The notes under the pieces: generated by a model
The model's database searches: none
The model's input: only the letters and a program-made list of their open reading frames with translations
What the model was told of the DNA's origin: nothing
Translations under genes and position numbers: made by a program
Shown: piece after piece, positions 32,533 to 44,343 of the stretch
Position numbering within the stretch: the first letter of the stretch is position 1
How the letters are laid out: each line of letters starts with the position of its first letter
Assembly: GCF_003044185.1 (NCBI RefSeq)
Contig: NZ_PYYB01000004.1
Location: 124,001-188,000 of the forward strand
Source: Paraconexibacter algicola
Lineage (GTDB): Bacteria; Actinomycetota; Thermoleophilia; Solirubrobacterales; Solirubrobacteraceae
DNA: 64,000 bases
Reading direction: 5' to 3'

Positions 32533-32564
32533 TGTCCGTCGCGCAGCGGACAGAACACGTGTTC
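32533..32564. promoter_or_regulatory. Paired dyads with a second LexA-like box
   Basis: GAACACGTGTTC (32553-32564) is a perfect 12-bp palindrome followed by G, fitting GAAC-N4-GTTC; the left flank is A, not C. Right next to it, TGTCCG (32533-32538) and CGGACA (32547-32552) form a second dyad. They lie between the nuclease-like gene (minus) and tRNA-Arg (plus); the former is the likelier target. Confidence 0.5.
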
Positions 32565-32588
32565 GCATCGCCGCGCGCGCAAATCCGC

Positions 32589-32594
32589 TATCGT
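32589..32594 (+). promoter_or_regulatory. Candidate -10 element for tRNA-Arg
   Basis: TATCGT, 10 nt upstream of the first tRNA base. Confidence 0.45.
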
Positions 32595-32604
32595 CGCCGC
32601 CCCG

Positions 32605-32677
<73 letters not shown>

Positions 32678-32684
32678 CCTCGTC

Positions 32685-32710
32685 GAAACCCCGCCTCGGT
32701 GCGGGGTTTC
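32685..32710 (+). terminator. tRNA-Arg terminator
   Basis: A 10-bp perfect stem GAAACCCCGC/GCGGGGTTTC with a 6-nt loop, 7 bp after the tRNA. Its 3' arm ends in TTTC. It also precedes the end of the convergent methyltransferase at 32741. Confidence 0.75.
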
Positions 32711-32740
32711 GCCGTTCCGGGAAGAGGCCGGACCGGCGGG

Positions 32741-33511
32741 CTAGGCGGCGGGCTTGCGGAACCGCAGGCGGGCGACGTGGTCGCCCTTGCCGGCGCCGCG
32801 CAGCGGCCGGTGGGTGACGGGCCTGCCGTCGCCGATCGGCTCGAGGCCGACGGTCGCCGCGTAGCCGCGCAGCGTCGCGAGGTTGCCCAGCCACCACGTG
32901 TAGCGCGAGCCGGGCACGATCGGCCGGTACTCGGCGACCGCGCGACGGGGATGGCGACGCGTGAGCGGCACCGAGTACGCCTCGATCATCAGCAGCTCGC
33001 CGCCGGGGGCGAGCACGTCGACCATCCGCTCCAGCGCGCCGACGGGGTCGCGCAGGTGCTGCAGGATCGTCCCGCACAGCACGAGGTCCACCGGGCCGTC
33101 GGTCCACGCCTGCTCGAGCTCGTAGACCGTGCCGAGCACGCGCTGCACCGACGAGCCGAGCGCCTCGTGCGCGAGCAGGAAGCCGGTGCCCCACTGCAGG
33201 CCGGACGCCTCCGTGTCGGCGAGGTTCAGCGCCCGCGTGTTCGGCGGCCAGTCCGCCTGCGTGCCGTCCGGCAGGTCGAGCGTGTGCACCGACGCGGCCC
33301 CCCGCCGCTCGAGCTCGAACGCCCAGAAGCCGTCGAAGGTGCCGACGTCCAGGCAGCGCAGGCCCGCCGTCGAGGCGGGCAGCGCCTCGGGCGCGAACGG
33401 GCGCAGGTCGCAGAAGCCGGGCGTGACGAGGTCGGGCGCGAGCTCGAGCGTGTGGTACCAGGCCGGATGGGCGAGGACGCGCTCGCGGACGTCGGGGGAA
33501 GGGGACGGCAC
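32741..33511 (-). CDS. CmoB-like class I methyltransferase
   Basis: 256 aa from GTG 33511. SAM motif I is LRCLDVGTFDGFWAFELERRG, followed by VHTLDLPDGTQADWP, LVLCGTILQHLRDPVGALER and LAPGGELLMIEAYS. The N-terminal HPAWYHTLELAPDLVTPG, with its WYHTLEL strand, resembles the CmoB/tRNA-carboxymethyl group. But at 256 aa it lacks the longer N-terminus of CmoB, so tRNA modification is only one option. The frame is open far upstream through mscL on the other strand; 33511 is chosen from the conserved N-terminus. Confidence 0.7.
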   Translation of the reverse strand: MPSPSPDVRERVLAHPAWYHTLELAPDLVTPGFCDLRPFAPEALPASTAGLRCLDVGTFDGFWAFELERRGAASVHTLDLPDGTQADWPPNTRALNLADTEASGLQWGTGFLLAHEALGSSVQRVLGTVYELEQAWTDGPVDLVLCGTILQHLRDPVGALERMVDVLAPGGELLMIEAYSVPLTRRHPRRAVAEYRPIVPGSRYTWWLGNLATLRGYAATVGLEPIGDGRPVTHRPLRGAGKGDHVARLRFRKPAA

Positions 33512-33673
33512 GCGGGGCAGGGTACCTGTCACCCGTCGGCGAGCAGCCCGCGAGCGGCGCGCCCGCACCGCCACGGCGCGGCCACGATTCCGCCACACGG
33601 TCCACCGGGACGGTGGATAGGGTCGCGCCACCCCAACCACAGACCGTTCCCCACAGCACACCGGAGGTGCACC

Positions 33674-34066
33674 ATGGTCAAGGGTTTCAAGGAGTTCCTG
33701 ATGCGCGGCAACGTCATCGACCTCGCCGTCGCGGTCATCATCGGGGCCGCGTTCGGCGCCGTCGTCAAGGCGTTCGCCGACGACTTCATCGGTGGCCTGA
33801 TCGGCGTCATCGGCGGCACCCCGAACTTCGACACCGCGGGGATCGAGATCGGTGACGGCAAGATCATCATCGGCACCACGATCACGGCGCTGATCAACTT
33901 CGTGATCGTCGCCGCCGTCATCTACTTCGTCATCGTCCTGCCGATGAAGACGCTCGCCGAGCGCGGCAAGAAGGCCGACAGCGACTCGCCGGCCCCCACC
34001 GACGAGACCGTCCTGCTCACGGAGATCCGCGACCTCCTCAAGGCCCAGCAGGAGCGCGGCCTGTAG
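33674..34066 (+). CDS. mscL: Large-conductance mechanosensitive channel MscL
   Basis: 130 aa. MVKGFKEFLMRGNVIDLAVAVIIGAAFG is the classic MscL N-terminal helix plus the first pore helix (TM1, AVIIGAAFGAVVKA). TM2 is ALINFVIVAAVIYFVIVLPMK, and a C-terminal helix is LLTEIRDLLKAQQ. A homopentamer opens under osmotic downshock. GGAGG is 6 nt before the ATG. TAGGGT at 33618-33623 is a possible -10; a small TCCACC/GGTGGA hairpin lies in front of it. Confidence 0.96.
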   Translation: MVKGFKEFLMRGNVIDLAVAVIIGAAFGAVVKAFADDFIGGLIGVIGGTPNFDTAGIEIGDGKIIIGTTITALINFVIVAAVIYFVIVLPMKTLAERGKKADSDSPAPTDETVLLTEIRDLLKAQQERGL

Positions 34067-34107
34067 GCGACGCACCCCGGGCGGGTCCACCGCCGCCGCG
34101 GCGTCGC

Positions 34108-34113
34108 TACGCT
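34108..34113 (+). promoter_or_regulatory. Candidate -10 element for rnz
   Basis: TACGCT, 8 nt before the GTG at 34122, with no Shine-Dalgarno sequence. Confidence 0.35.
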
Positions 34114-34121
34114 CGCTGGCG

Positions 34122-35081
34122 GTGGACCTCTCCCTGCACTTCGCCGGCACGGCCGGCTCCGTCCCGACCGCGCGGCGCGGGCTGCCCGCGACGCTGCTGC
34201 GCGCCGGCGGTGACCGCATCCTGTTCGACTGCGGCGAGGGCACCCAGCGCCAGCTGATCCGCTCGGTCGGGCTCGTCGAGCTCGACGCGATCTTCCTCAC
34301 CCACCACCACATCGACCACTGGCTGGGCCTGCCCGGTCTGTTCAAGTCGTTCGACCTGCGCGACCGCGACCGCGAGCTGCTCCTCTACGGCCCGCCCGGG
34401 ACCGCCGCGCTGCTGCAGTCCGTGCGTCCCACCTACGGGCGCCTCGGCTACCCGCTGACGATCACCGACCTCGAGGCGGGCGACGTCCTGGAGTGGGACG
34501 GCTACGAGATCGAGGCGTTCAACGTCAAGCACCGCGGGCGCGCGTTCGGCTACGCGATCGTCGAGGAGGACCGCCCCGGCCGGTTCGACGCCGAGCGCGC
34601 GGTCGCCCTGGGCGTGCGGCCCGGGCCCGACTTCGGGCGGCTGCAGGCGGGGGAGACCGTGGACGGCGTGACGCCCGACCAGGTGATCGGCGAGGACCGT
34701 CGCGGCCGGCGGATCGTGCTCAGCGGCGACACGCGGCCGTGCGACGCGGTCCGGGCGCACGCCGCCGGGGCCGACCTGCTCGTGCACGAGTCGACGTTCC
34801 TGCACGAGGACCTCGCGCGCGCGGGCGAGACCGGTCACACCACCGCCCGGCAGGCCGCCGAGCTGGCGGCCGAGGCGGACGTCGGCCTGCTCGCGCTCAC
34901 GCACGTCTCGCAGCGCTACCACCCGCGCGCGCTGCGCGAGGAGGCGCGCGCGGTGTTCGCGCGCACCGAGCTGCCGCGCGACCACGACCACGTCGTCGTC
35001 CCGTTCCCCGAGAAGGGGCCGCCCGAGCTCGTCCGCCCGGCGCGCCCCGAGCCCGCCACGCCCCAGGAGACCGCCGCATGA
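34122..35081 (+). CDS. rnz: Ribonuclease Z (metallo-beta-lactamase tRNA 3' endonuclease)
   Basis: 319 aa. N-terminal LHFAGTAGSVPTARRGLPAT, FDCGEGTQRQL and metal motif LTHHHIDHWLGLPGL. The exosite-type arm follows (YEIEAFNVKHRGRAFGYAI), then LSGDTRPCDAV, LVHESTF, GHTTARQAAELA and ALTHVSQRY. All Zn ligands are present. It removes the 3' trailer from tRNA precursors. Here it matters since the tRNA-Arg gene has no encoded CCA. GTG start; the stop overlaps the next ATG by 4 bp. Confidence 0.93.
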   Translation: MDLSLHFAGTAGSVPTARRGLPATLLRAGGDRILFDCGEGTQRQLIRSVGLVELDAIFLTHHHIDHWLGLPGLFKSFDLRDRDRELLLYGPPGTAALLQSVRPTYGRLGYPLTITDLEAGDVLEWDGYEIEAFNVKHRGRAFGYAIVEEDRPGRFDAERAVALGVRPGPDFGRLQAGETVDGVTPDQVIGEDRRGRRIVLSGDTRPCDAVRAHAAGADLLVHESTFLHEDLARAGETGHTTARQAAELAAEADVGLLALTHVSQRYHPRALREEARAVFARTELPRDHDHVVVPFPEKGPPELVRPARPEPATPQETAA

Positions 35082-35503
35082 CCGAGCCGACCCGCGTGCA
35101 GCCGCCCCCGGAGCGGCGCTTCTCGACGCTCGGGCTCGTGCTCACCGGCGCGGCGGGGTTCCTCGTCGGGATCCTGCTCGTCGCCGCGCTGGGCGGGGCG
35201 AAGGGCCGGTCGACCGAGACGGTCACGGTCGCGCGCACGACGACCGTCACGCGGACGGTGCCCGGGCCGGTGACCAACGGCGGCACGGTGATCGTCACGA
35301 CCGCGGTCCCCGACGTCGTCGGCCAGCCGCTGGACGTCGCCCGCCAGCGGCTCGAGCGCTCCGGGTTCGACACCGACGTCGAGGGCGGCGGGCTGTTCGG
35401 GGTCATCGAGGAGTCCAACTGGCAGGTCGTCGAGCAGTCGCCGCAGCCGGGCGGCCAGCTCGAGCAGGGCTCGACCGTCCAGGTCGCGATCGAACGTCGC
35501 TGA
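35078..35503 (+). CDS. Membrane-anchored single-PASTA-domain protein
   Basis: 141 aa. Cytoplasmic tail of about 18 residues, one membrane span (LGLVLTGAAGFLVGILLVAAL), a Thr/Val-rich linker (TETVTVARTTTVTRTVPGP), then one PASTA domain: VPDVVGQPLDVARQRLERSG ... VVEQSPQPGGQLEQGSTVQVAI. PASTA domains bind muropeptides or lipid II in kinases and PBPs; this one has no kinase or PBP part. It may be an accessory cell-wall sensor. ATGA overlap with rnz. Confidence 0.8.
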   Translation: MTEPTRVQPPPERRFSTLGLVLTGAAGFLVGILLVAALGGAKGRSTETVTVARTTTVTRTVPGPVTNGGTVIVTTAVPDVVGQPLDVARQRLERSGFDTDVEGGGLFGVIEESNWQVVEQSPQPGGQLEQGSTVQVAIERR

Positions 35504-35561
35504 AGCCCGCACGGTGCGGCCGCGGCGCCTGCGCCGGCGGGCGGTCCGCCTGGACCGCTGG

Positions 35562-35567
35562 TAGGGT
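35562..35567 (+). promoter_or_regulatory. Candidate -10 element of the pyr operon
   Basis: TAGGGT, about 50 nt upstream of pyrR, with the PyrR stem-loop inside the predicted leader. Confidence 0.4.
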
Positions 35568-35575
35568 CCGGGGTG

Positions 35576-35608
35576 TCCTTTAACCCGGTCCCGTGAGGCC
35601 AGGAAGGA
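35576..35608 (+). promoter_or_regulatory. PyrR-binding stem-loop hiding the pyrR Shine-Dalgarno
   Basis: GGTC (35588-35591) pairs with GGCC (35597-35600) around hexaloop CCGTGA, fitting the PyrR loop consensus CNGNGA. Outside it TCCTT (35576-35580) pairs with AAGGA (35604-35608), which is the Shine-Dalgarno of pyrR (ATG 35613). UMP-PyrR binding would therefore block translation. No terminator is seen, so control is likely translational. Confidence 0.75.
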
Positions 35609-35612
35609 GCCC

Positions 35613-36161
35613 ATGCCGCACCCGCAGAAGGTCGTCCTCGACGGCGACGCCATGCGCCGCACGCTCGTGCGGATCGCCCACGAGATCGTCGAGAAGCACG
35701 GCGAGCCCGACCGGCTCGCGATCGTCGGGATCCACCGTCGGGGCGCCGTCCTCGCCGCCCGGCTGCAGCGCCTGCTCGCCGACCTGCTCGACGCCGACGT
35801 CCCGCTCGGCGAGCTCGACATCAGCTTCTACCGCGACGACGTCGCCACGCGCGACGGCGGCCCCGTCATCCTCGCGTCGAAGATCGACTTCCCGATGGAG
35901 GGCCGCAGCGTCGTCATCGTCGACGACGTCCTCTTCACCGGGCGCACGGTCCGCGCCGCGATCGAGGCGCTGTTCGACTACGGGCGCCCCGCGCGCGTGC
36001 AGCTCGCGGTCCTCGCCGACCGCGGCCACCGCGAGCTGCCGATCCGCCCCGACTACGTCGGGAAGAACCTGCCGACCGCGCGCAGCGAGCGCGTGAACGT
36101 CGCCGTCGAGGAGCTCGACGGCCACGACGGCGTCACGATCACCACGGAGGACCCCTCATGA
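35613..36161 (+). CDS. pyrR: Bifunctional pyr operon regulator/uracil phosphoribosyltransferase PyrR
   Basis: 182 aa, normal length. PRPP loop VVIVDDVLFTGRTVRAAIEAL, with upstream LAIVGIHRRGAVLAARLQ and DISFYRDDVATR, and the late LAVLADRGHRELPIRPDYVGK. It binds UMP/UTP and the leader RNA just upstream, and can also make UMP from uracil and PRPP. The stop overlaps the pyrB ATG by 4 bp, so repression at pyrR could reach the whole operon. Confidence 0.96.
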   Translation: MPHPQKVVLDGDAMRRTLVRIAHEIVEKHGEPDRLAIVGIHRRGAVLAARLQRLLADLLDADVPLGELDISFYRDDVATRDGGPVILASKIDFPMEGRSVVIVDDVLFTGRTVRAAIEALFDYGRPARVQLAVLADRGHRELPIRPDYVGKNLPTARSERVNVAVEELDGHDGVTITTEDPS

Positions 36162-37117
36162 AGCACCTCCTGTCGATCCACGACCTCGACCGGGCCGCGA
36201 TCGAGCGCATCTGCGACCGCGCCGCCTCGTTCGCCGAGGTCGGCGACCGCGAGATCAAGAAGGTCCCGGCGCTGCGCGGCCGGACCGTCCTGAACCTCTT
36301 CTACGAGGCGTCGACGCGGACGCGCAGCTCGTTCGAGCTCGCCGCCAAGCGCCTCTCCGCCGACGTCGTGAACTTCGCGGCGAGCGGCTCGAGCGTCGAG
36401 AAGGGCGAGTCGCTGAAGGACACGGTGCTGACGCTCTCCTCGCACAAGCCGGACGCGATCGTGATCCGCACCCCGTGGGCGGGCAGCGCCGACCTCGTCA
36501 GCGGCTGGACCGACGCGTCGATCGTCAACGCCGGCGACGGCAAGCGCGAGCACCCGACCCAGGCGCTGCTGGACGTCTACACGCTGCGCCGCCGGCTCGG
36601 CAGCCTCGACGGGCGCCGCATCTGGATCGTCGGGGACGTCCTGCACAGCCGCGTCGCCCGCTCGAACATCCTCGCGTTCGCGAAGATGGGCGCGCAGGTC
36701 ACCGTCTGCGGGCCACCGACGCTGCTGCCGCGCGACATCGAGGACGCGCTCCCGTGCGCGGTCTCCTACACGCTCGCGGGGATCGAGGAGGCGGACGTCA
36801 TCTACGCGCTGCGGATGCAGAACGAGCGGATGCACGACAGCTACGTGCCGTCGCTGCGCGAGTACGCCGCCCAGTACCAGATCAACGCGCGGCGCCTGGA
36901 CCCGCAGCAGATCGTCATGCACCCCGGCCCGGTCAACCGCGGCGTCGAGCTCAGCGGCGAGGTCGTCGACTCCCCGCAGGCCGTGATCACCATGCAGGTG
37001 GAGGCCGGGGTCGTCGTGCGGATGGCGGTCCTCTACGAGGTGCTCGCGGGCTCGCGCGCGCCGCAGCCACCGGAGGTCGCGCCCGTGCCGTCCACCCAGC
37101 AGGGAGTCGCCTCGTGA
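36158..37117 (+). CDS. pyrB: Aspartate carbamoyltransferase catalytic chain
   Basis: 319 aa. Carbamoyl phosphate site [19 protein letters not shown] and GREHPTQALLDVYTL are intact, and HPGPVNRGVELSGEV lies near the end. It joins carbamoyl phosphate and aspartate, the first committed step of UMP synthesis. No pyrI is present, which is normal for this lineage. ATGA coupling to pyrR, GTGA coupling to pyrC. Confidence 0.97.
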   Translation: MKHLLSIHDLDRAAIERICDRAASFAEVGDREIKKVPALRGRTVLNLFYEASTRTRSSFELAAKRLSADVVNFAASGSSVEKGESLKDTVLTLSSHKPDAIVIRTPWAGSADLVSGWTDASIVNAGDGKREHPTQALLDVYTLRRRLGSLDGRRIWIVGDVLHSRVARSNILAFAKMGAQVTVCGPPTLLPRDIEDALPCAVSYTLAGIEEADVIYALRMQNERMHDSYVPSLREYAAQYQINARRLDPQQIVMHPGPVNRGVELSGEVVDSPQAVITMQVEAGVVVRMAVLYEVLAGSRAPQPPEVAPVPSTQQGVAS

Positions 37118-38457
37118 GCACCGCCCAGCCACTCGTCCACCGCGCCGGCCCGGCCGCCACGCTCGTCGTCCGCGGCGCGCACGTCCTCGATCCGCGCACC
37201 GGCATCGACGCACCGATGGACGTCCTCGTGCGCGACGGGGTGATCGCGGAGATCGCCCAGCCCGGCCTGGCGGTCGTCCCCGACGGCGCCGAGGAGATCG
37301 ACGGGACCGGCCGCCACCTGTTCCCGGCGTTCGTCGACCCGCACGTGCACCTGCGCACCCCCGGGCAGGAGCACAAGGAGGACCTCGACACCGGCACCCG
37401 CTCCGGTGCCGCGGGCGGCTACTGCGCGCTCGTCTGCATGCCGAACACCACGCCGGTCCTCGACAGCGCCCCGCTGCTGCGGTCGCTGCGCGAGGAGGCG
37501 GCGCGGCACGCGCGGATCCCGGTCGGCGTGATGCCCGCGATCACGCGGAACATGGAGGGCCACGAGCTCACCGACATGGCCGAGCTGCGCGAGGAGGGCG
37601 CGGTCGGGTTCACCGACGACGGCCGGCCGGTCGTCAGCGCCGGGATGCTCCGCAAGGCGCTGCGGTACCAGAAGCTCTGCGGTGGCGTGATCGCGCTGCA
37701 CGAGGAGGACCCGACCCTGAGCGCGGGCGGCTCGATGCGCGAGGGCGCGGTCAGCGCGTTGCTCGGCGTCGGCGGCATCCCGTCGATCTCGGAGTCGACG
37801 ATGGTCGCGCGCGACTGCGCGATCGCCGGCTACGAGGGCGCGCGCGTGCACATGCAGCACCTCAGCTCGATCGACTCGGTCCGCGCGATCCGCGACGCGA
37901 AGGCCCGCGGCGTGCAGGTCACCTGCGAGGCGTCGCCGCACCACCTCTGCCTCACCGACGAGAGCATCCGCGAGTCGCTGGACACCGCCAAGAAGATGAA
38001 CCCGCCGCTGGGGACCGAGGAGGACCGCCAGGCGCTGATCGCCGGACTGCTCGACGGCACGGTGGACTGCATCGCCACCGACCACGCGCCGCACGCCCGG
38101 GACGAGAAGGAGGTCCCGTTCGAGCAGGCGCCGATGGGCACGACCGGCCTGGAGACCGCGTTCGCCTCGGTCTACACCGACCTCGTGCTGCCCGGGGTGC
38201 TGCCGCTCGCGCTCGTCGTCGAGAAGCTCACCAGCGGCCTCGCGCTGCTGGACCTGCTCACCCCGCGCGTGGAGGTCGGCGCCCCCGCCAACCTCACGCT
38301 GCTCGACCTCGCGCAGGAGTGGACCGTGGGAGAGCACGGCTACCACTCCCGCTCGGCCAACAACTGCTTCGCCGGACGCCGCCTGCACGGTCGCGTCCTG
38401 CTGACCGTCGCCGCCGGCGCGGTCGTCCACCGGACCCCGGAGACCACCAGCTCGTGA
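37114..38457 (+). CDS. pyrC: Dihydroorotase
   Basis: 447 aa. Metal motif FVDPHVHLRTPGQEHKED, the MPNTTPVLDS loop, metal His in QHLSSIDSVRAI and EASPHHLCLTDE, and catalytic Asp in CIATDHAPHARDEK. It closes carbamoyl aspartate to dihydroorotate. The length and motifs fit class I (multi-domain type) enzymes that often assemble with PyrB. GTG start overlaps the pyrB stop; the stop overlaps carA. Confidence 0.96.
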   Translation: MSTAQPLVHRAGPAATLVVRGAHVLDPRTGIDAPMDVLVRDGVIAEIAQPGLAVVPDGAEEIDGTGRHLFPAFVDPHVHLRTPGQEHKEDLDTGTRSGAAGGYCALVCMPNTTPVLDSAPLLRSLREEAARHARIPVGVMPAITRNMEGHELTDMAELREEGAVGFTDDGRPVVSAGMLRKALRYQKLCGGVIALHEEDPTLSAGGSMREGAVSALLGVGGIPSISESTMVARDCAIAGYEGARVHMQHLSSIDSVRAIRDAKARGVQVTCEASPHHLCLTDESIRESLDTAKKMNPPLGTEEDRQALIAGLLDGTVDCIATDHAPHARDEKEVPFEQAPMGTTGLETAFASVYTDLVLPGVLPLALVVEKLTSGLALLDLLTPRVEVGAPANLTLLDLAQEWTVGEHGYHSRSANNCFAGRRLHGRVLLTVAAGAVVHRTPETTSS

Positions 38458-39596
38458 CCGCTACCGCCACCGCCTACGTCCTGCTCGCCGACGGCACCCG
38501 CTTCGACGGGATCGCCTGCGGCGCCGACACCCACGCCGTGGGTGAGGTCGTCTTCACCACCGGCATGTCCGGCTACCAGGAGTCGGTGACCGACCCGTCG
38601 TTCGCCGGCCAGCTCATCACGTTCACCTACCCGCACATCGGCAACTACGGCGTGTGCGAGGCGGCGATGGAGAGCGACCGCATCCACGCGCGCGCGGTGA
38701 TCATGCGCGCCGCCACGAACACCGAGGACGCGCCGACCGCCGAGCGCGGCTGGCTGGACTGGCTCGTCGACTGCGGCGTCCCGGCGATCACCGACGTGGA
38801 CACGCGCGCGCTCGTGCGGCACATCCGCGAGGCGGGGTCGATGCCGGGCGGCGTCTTCCCGGCCTCGATGAGCGAGGACGAGGCGCGCCAGCGGATCGCC
38901 GCGGAGCCGCCGATGACCGGCCGCGACCTCGCCCGCGAGGTGACCCCCGCGGAGGCGACCGTGCACGGCGGCGCGCCGCACCCCTCGGGCCTCGTGCGCG
39001 TCCACGCGATCGACACCGGCATCAAGGGCTCGATCGTCCGCCACCTCGTCCAGCGCGGCGCGCAGGTCACGCTGCACCCCTGCACGGTCAGCGCCGAGGA
39101 GCTGCTGGCCACCGACGCCGACGCGTTCTTCCTCGCCAACGGTCCCGGCGACCCGGCGGCGCTCGACCACGTCGTCGAGACCGTCCGCGGGCTGATCGGC
39201 CGCAAGCCGGTCTGGGGGATCTGCCTCGGGCACCAGCTGCTGTGCCGCGCGGTCGGCCTCGAGACGACGAAGCTGCCGTTCGGTCACCGGGGCGGCAACC
39301 ACCCGGTGAAGGACCTCCGCACGCAGCGCATCGAGATCACCTCCCAGAACCACGGCTTCGCGGTCACCGCCCCCGCGGGCGGCGTGCGGATCGAGGTCGA
39401 CGAGCCGGTGCGCTGGGAGACGGACTTCGGGGCCGCGGCCCTGACCCACGTCAACCTCTACGACCGCACCGTCGAGGGCCTCGAGCTGCTCGACGTCGAG
39501 AGCGCCACCGTCCAGTACCACCCCGAGGCCGGTCCGGGGCCCAACGACGCGCTCTACCAGTTCGACCGGTTCCTCGACGCCGTCCGGGAGGCGTAG
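38454..39596 (+). CDS. carA: Carbamoyl-phosphate synthase small (glutaminase) subunit
   Basis: 380 aa. N-terminal domain [17 protein letters not shown], then the class I glutaminase: [12 protein letters not shown], nucleophile Cys in [14 protein letters not shown], and the His/Glu pair in [13 protein letters not shown]. It releases ammonia from glutamine and channels it to CarB. GTGA overlap with pyrC; carB begins 5 bp after the stop. Confidence 0.97.
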   Translation: MTATATAYVLLADGTRFDGIACGADTHAVGEVVFTTGMSGYQESVTDPSFAGQLITFTYPHIGNYGVCEAAMESDRIHARAVIMRAATNTEDAPTAERGWLDWLVDCGVPAITDVDTRALVRHIREAGSMPGGVFPASMSEDEARQRIAAEPPMTGRDLAREVTPAEATVHGGAPHPSGLVRVHAIDTGIKGSIVRHLVQRGAQVTLHPCTVSAEELLATDADAFFLANGPGDPAALDHVVETVRGLIGRKPVWGICLGHQLLCRAVGLETTKLPFGHRGGNHPVKDLRTQRIEITSQNHGFAVTAPAGGVRIEVDEPVRWETDFGAAALTHVNLYDRTVEGLELLDVESATVQYHPEAGPGPNDALYQFDRFLDAVREA

Positions 39597-39600
39597 CCCG

Positions 39601-42714
<3,114 letters not shown>

Positions 42715-42721
42715 GCCGGCC

Positions 42722-43792
42722 GTGATCTGGCGCGCGCTCTTCCGCCTCGTCCTCGTCCGGGTCGACGCGGAGACCGCGCACCGGCTCGGGACCGTCCCGC
42801 TGCGGCTGGCGGGCCGGCTCCCGGGCCTGGCGCGGCTGCTGGGGCCACGCGACCCGCGGCTGCAGGTGCGGGCCTTCGGGCTGACGTTCCCGTCGCCGGT
42901 GGGCCTGGCGGCGGGCTTCGACAAGGACGCGGAGCTCGTCGACGGGCTGCTGGCGCTGGGCTTCGGATCGGTGGAGGTCGGCACGGTCACGGCGGAGGGC
43001 CAGCCGGGCAACCCGCGCCCGCGGCTCGTGCGGCTGCCCGCCGACCGTGCGCTCGTGAACCGGATGGGCTTCAACAACCGCGGTGCCGCGGTCGCGGAGG
43101 GACGGCTGCGGGCGCGCCGGCGGACCGGCGCGGTCGTCGGCGTGAACCTCGGCAAGACGAAGCTCGCGACCGACGCGGTCGCCGACTACGTGGCGTCCGC
43201 GCGCCGCCTGGCGCCGCTGGCGGACTACGTGGTGCTGAACGTGTCCTCGCCCAACACGCCGGGCCTGCGCGACCTGCAGGCCGTCGCGCAGCTCGGGGAG
43301 CTCGTCCGGGCGGTCCGGCCGGTGCTCGACGGGCGGCCGCTGCTCGTGAAGATCGCGCCCGACCTCAGCGACGAGGACGTCGACGCGGTCGCCGAGCTCG
43401 CGCTGGCCGAGCGGCTCGACGGGATCATCGCGACGAACACGACGATCACCCGCGACGGGCTGCGCTCGACCGCCGCGGAGGTCGAGGCCGCGGGCGCGGG
43501 CGGGCTGTCCGGGGCACCGGTCGCCGCGCGGTCGCTGGAGGTGCTGCGGCGGCTGCGGGCCCGGGTGGGGGAGGAGGTCGTGCTGGTGTCCGTCGGGGGG
43601 ATCGAGACGCCGCAGGACGCCTGGGATCGCCTACAAGCCGGTGCGACGCTCGTCCAGGCCTATACGGGCTTCGTCTACGGGGGTCCGCTCTGGCCCTGCA
43701 AGATGCATCGCGGGCTCTCGCGGAGGCTCGACGCGGCGGGTCTCGGATCGGTCGCCGAAATCACGCAAAAAGCGGGGAAGTTTGCACCCTGA
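42722..43792 (+). CDS. pyrD: Quinone-dependent dihydroorotate dehydrogenase (class 2)
   Basis: 356 aa from GTG 42722. An N-terminal helix typical of class 2 ([19 protein letters not shown]) docks on the membrane. FMN-binding barrel with [37 protein letters not shown], catalytic Ser in [38 protein letters not shown] and [16 protein letters not shown]. It oxidises dihydroorotate and passes electrons to quinone. It fills the position that pyrF holds in mycobacteria; pyrE and pyrF are not in the window. Confidence 0.95.
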   Translation: MIWRALFRLVLVRVDAETAHRLGTVPLRLAGRLPGLARLLGPRDPRLQVRAFGLTFPSPVGLAAGFDKDAELVDGLLALGFGSVEVGTVTAEGQPGNPRPRLVRLPADRALVNRMGFNNRGAAVAEGRLRARRRTGAVVGVNLGKTKLATDAVADYVASARRLAPLADYVVLNVSSPNTPGLRDLQAVAQLGELVRAVRPVLDGRPLLVKIAPDLSDEDVDAVAELALAERLDGIIATNTTITRDGLRSTAAEVEAAGAGGLSGAPVAARSLEVLRRLRARVGEEVVLVSVGGIETPQDAWDRLQAGATLVQAYTGFVYGGPLWPCKMHRGLSRRLDAAGLGSVAEITQKAGKFAP

Positions 43793-43856
43793 CGCACCTG
43801 TCCTGAGGCTTGGGCAAGCGAAAACCGCTGCAAATCGAGTGAAAACGCTCGACCAC

Positions 43857-43885
43857 GCTCGACAGCCCTCAACCTGAGGTCGAGC
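43857..43885. terminator. Hairpin between pyrD and mihF
   Basis: GCTCGA (43857-43862) pairs with TCGAGC (43880-43885) and CCTCA (43867-43871) with TGAGG (43875-43879), leaving a 4-nt bulge and a 3-nt loop. No T tract. Likely the end of the pyr operon, or a processing site. Confidence 0.4.
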
Positions 43886-43932
43886 TTGAGTCGAATGTGG
43901 GGATCGGGCCCGCGATGGCCAACCCGACGATG

Positions 43933-43938
43933 TATGCT
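43933..43938 (+). promoter_or_regulatory. Candidate -10 element for mihF
   Basis: TATGCT, 11 nt before the ATG at 43950; the predicted leader would be about 5 nt, with no Shine-Dalgarno sequence. Confidence 0.45.
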
Positions 43939-43949
43939 CGCCCACGCCG

Positions 43950-44288
43950 ATGACCGCTGCTCCTGACACCGCTTCGAAGACCACGGCCCCCGAGCGCTCG
44001 CTGAACCAGCGCATGGACGCGCTCCAGCGGGCCAACGACATCCGCAGCCGTCGGGCGCAGCTCAAGAAGGACCTGAAGGCCGGCCGCGTGTCGATCCACC
44101 AGCTCCTCGCGGACCCGCCCGAGTACGTCGAGACCGCGAAGGTCTTCGACATGCTCCTCGCCGTCCCGAAGTACGGTCGCGTGAAGGTGAACAAGGTCCT
44201 CACGACCTGCCGCATCTCCCCGAGCAAGACCATCGGCGGCCTCTCCGAGCGCCAGCGCAACGAGCTCGTCGAGTCGCTCAAGCGCTAG
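43950..44288 (+). CDS. mihF: Actinobacterial integration host factor (mIHF)
   Basis: 112 aa. A basic N-terminal helix (LNQRMDALQRANDIRSRRAQ) and the helix-two-turn-helix DNA-binding core (TAKVFDMLLAVPKYGRVKVN, then KVLTTCRISPSKTIGGLSERQR) define mIHF, which is unrelated in fold to E. coli IHF. It bends DNA and shapes the nucleoid. The neighbours gmk-rpoZ-coaBC match the actinobacterial arrangement exactly, which supports the call. Confidence 0.95.
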   Translation: MTAAPDTASKTTAPERSLNQRMDALQRANDIRSRRAQLKKDLKAGRVSIHQLLADPPEYVETAKVFDMLLAVPKYGRVKVNKVLTTCRISPSKTIGGLSERQRNELVESLKR

Positions 44289-44328
44289 GCCGGCCGGCGG
44301 TCCCGGGCGGTCCCTCCGACCCGCGGTC

Positions 44329-44334
44329 TAGGCT
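44329..44334 (+). promoter_or_regulatory. Candidate -10 element for gmk
   Basis: TAGGCT, 9 nt before the ATG at 44344. No Shine-Dalgarno sequence. Confidence 0.4.
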
Positions 44335-44343
44335 CACGCGCCC

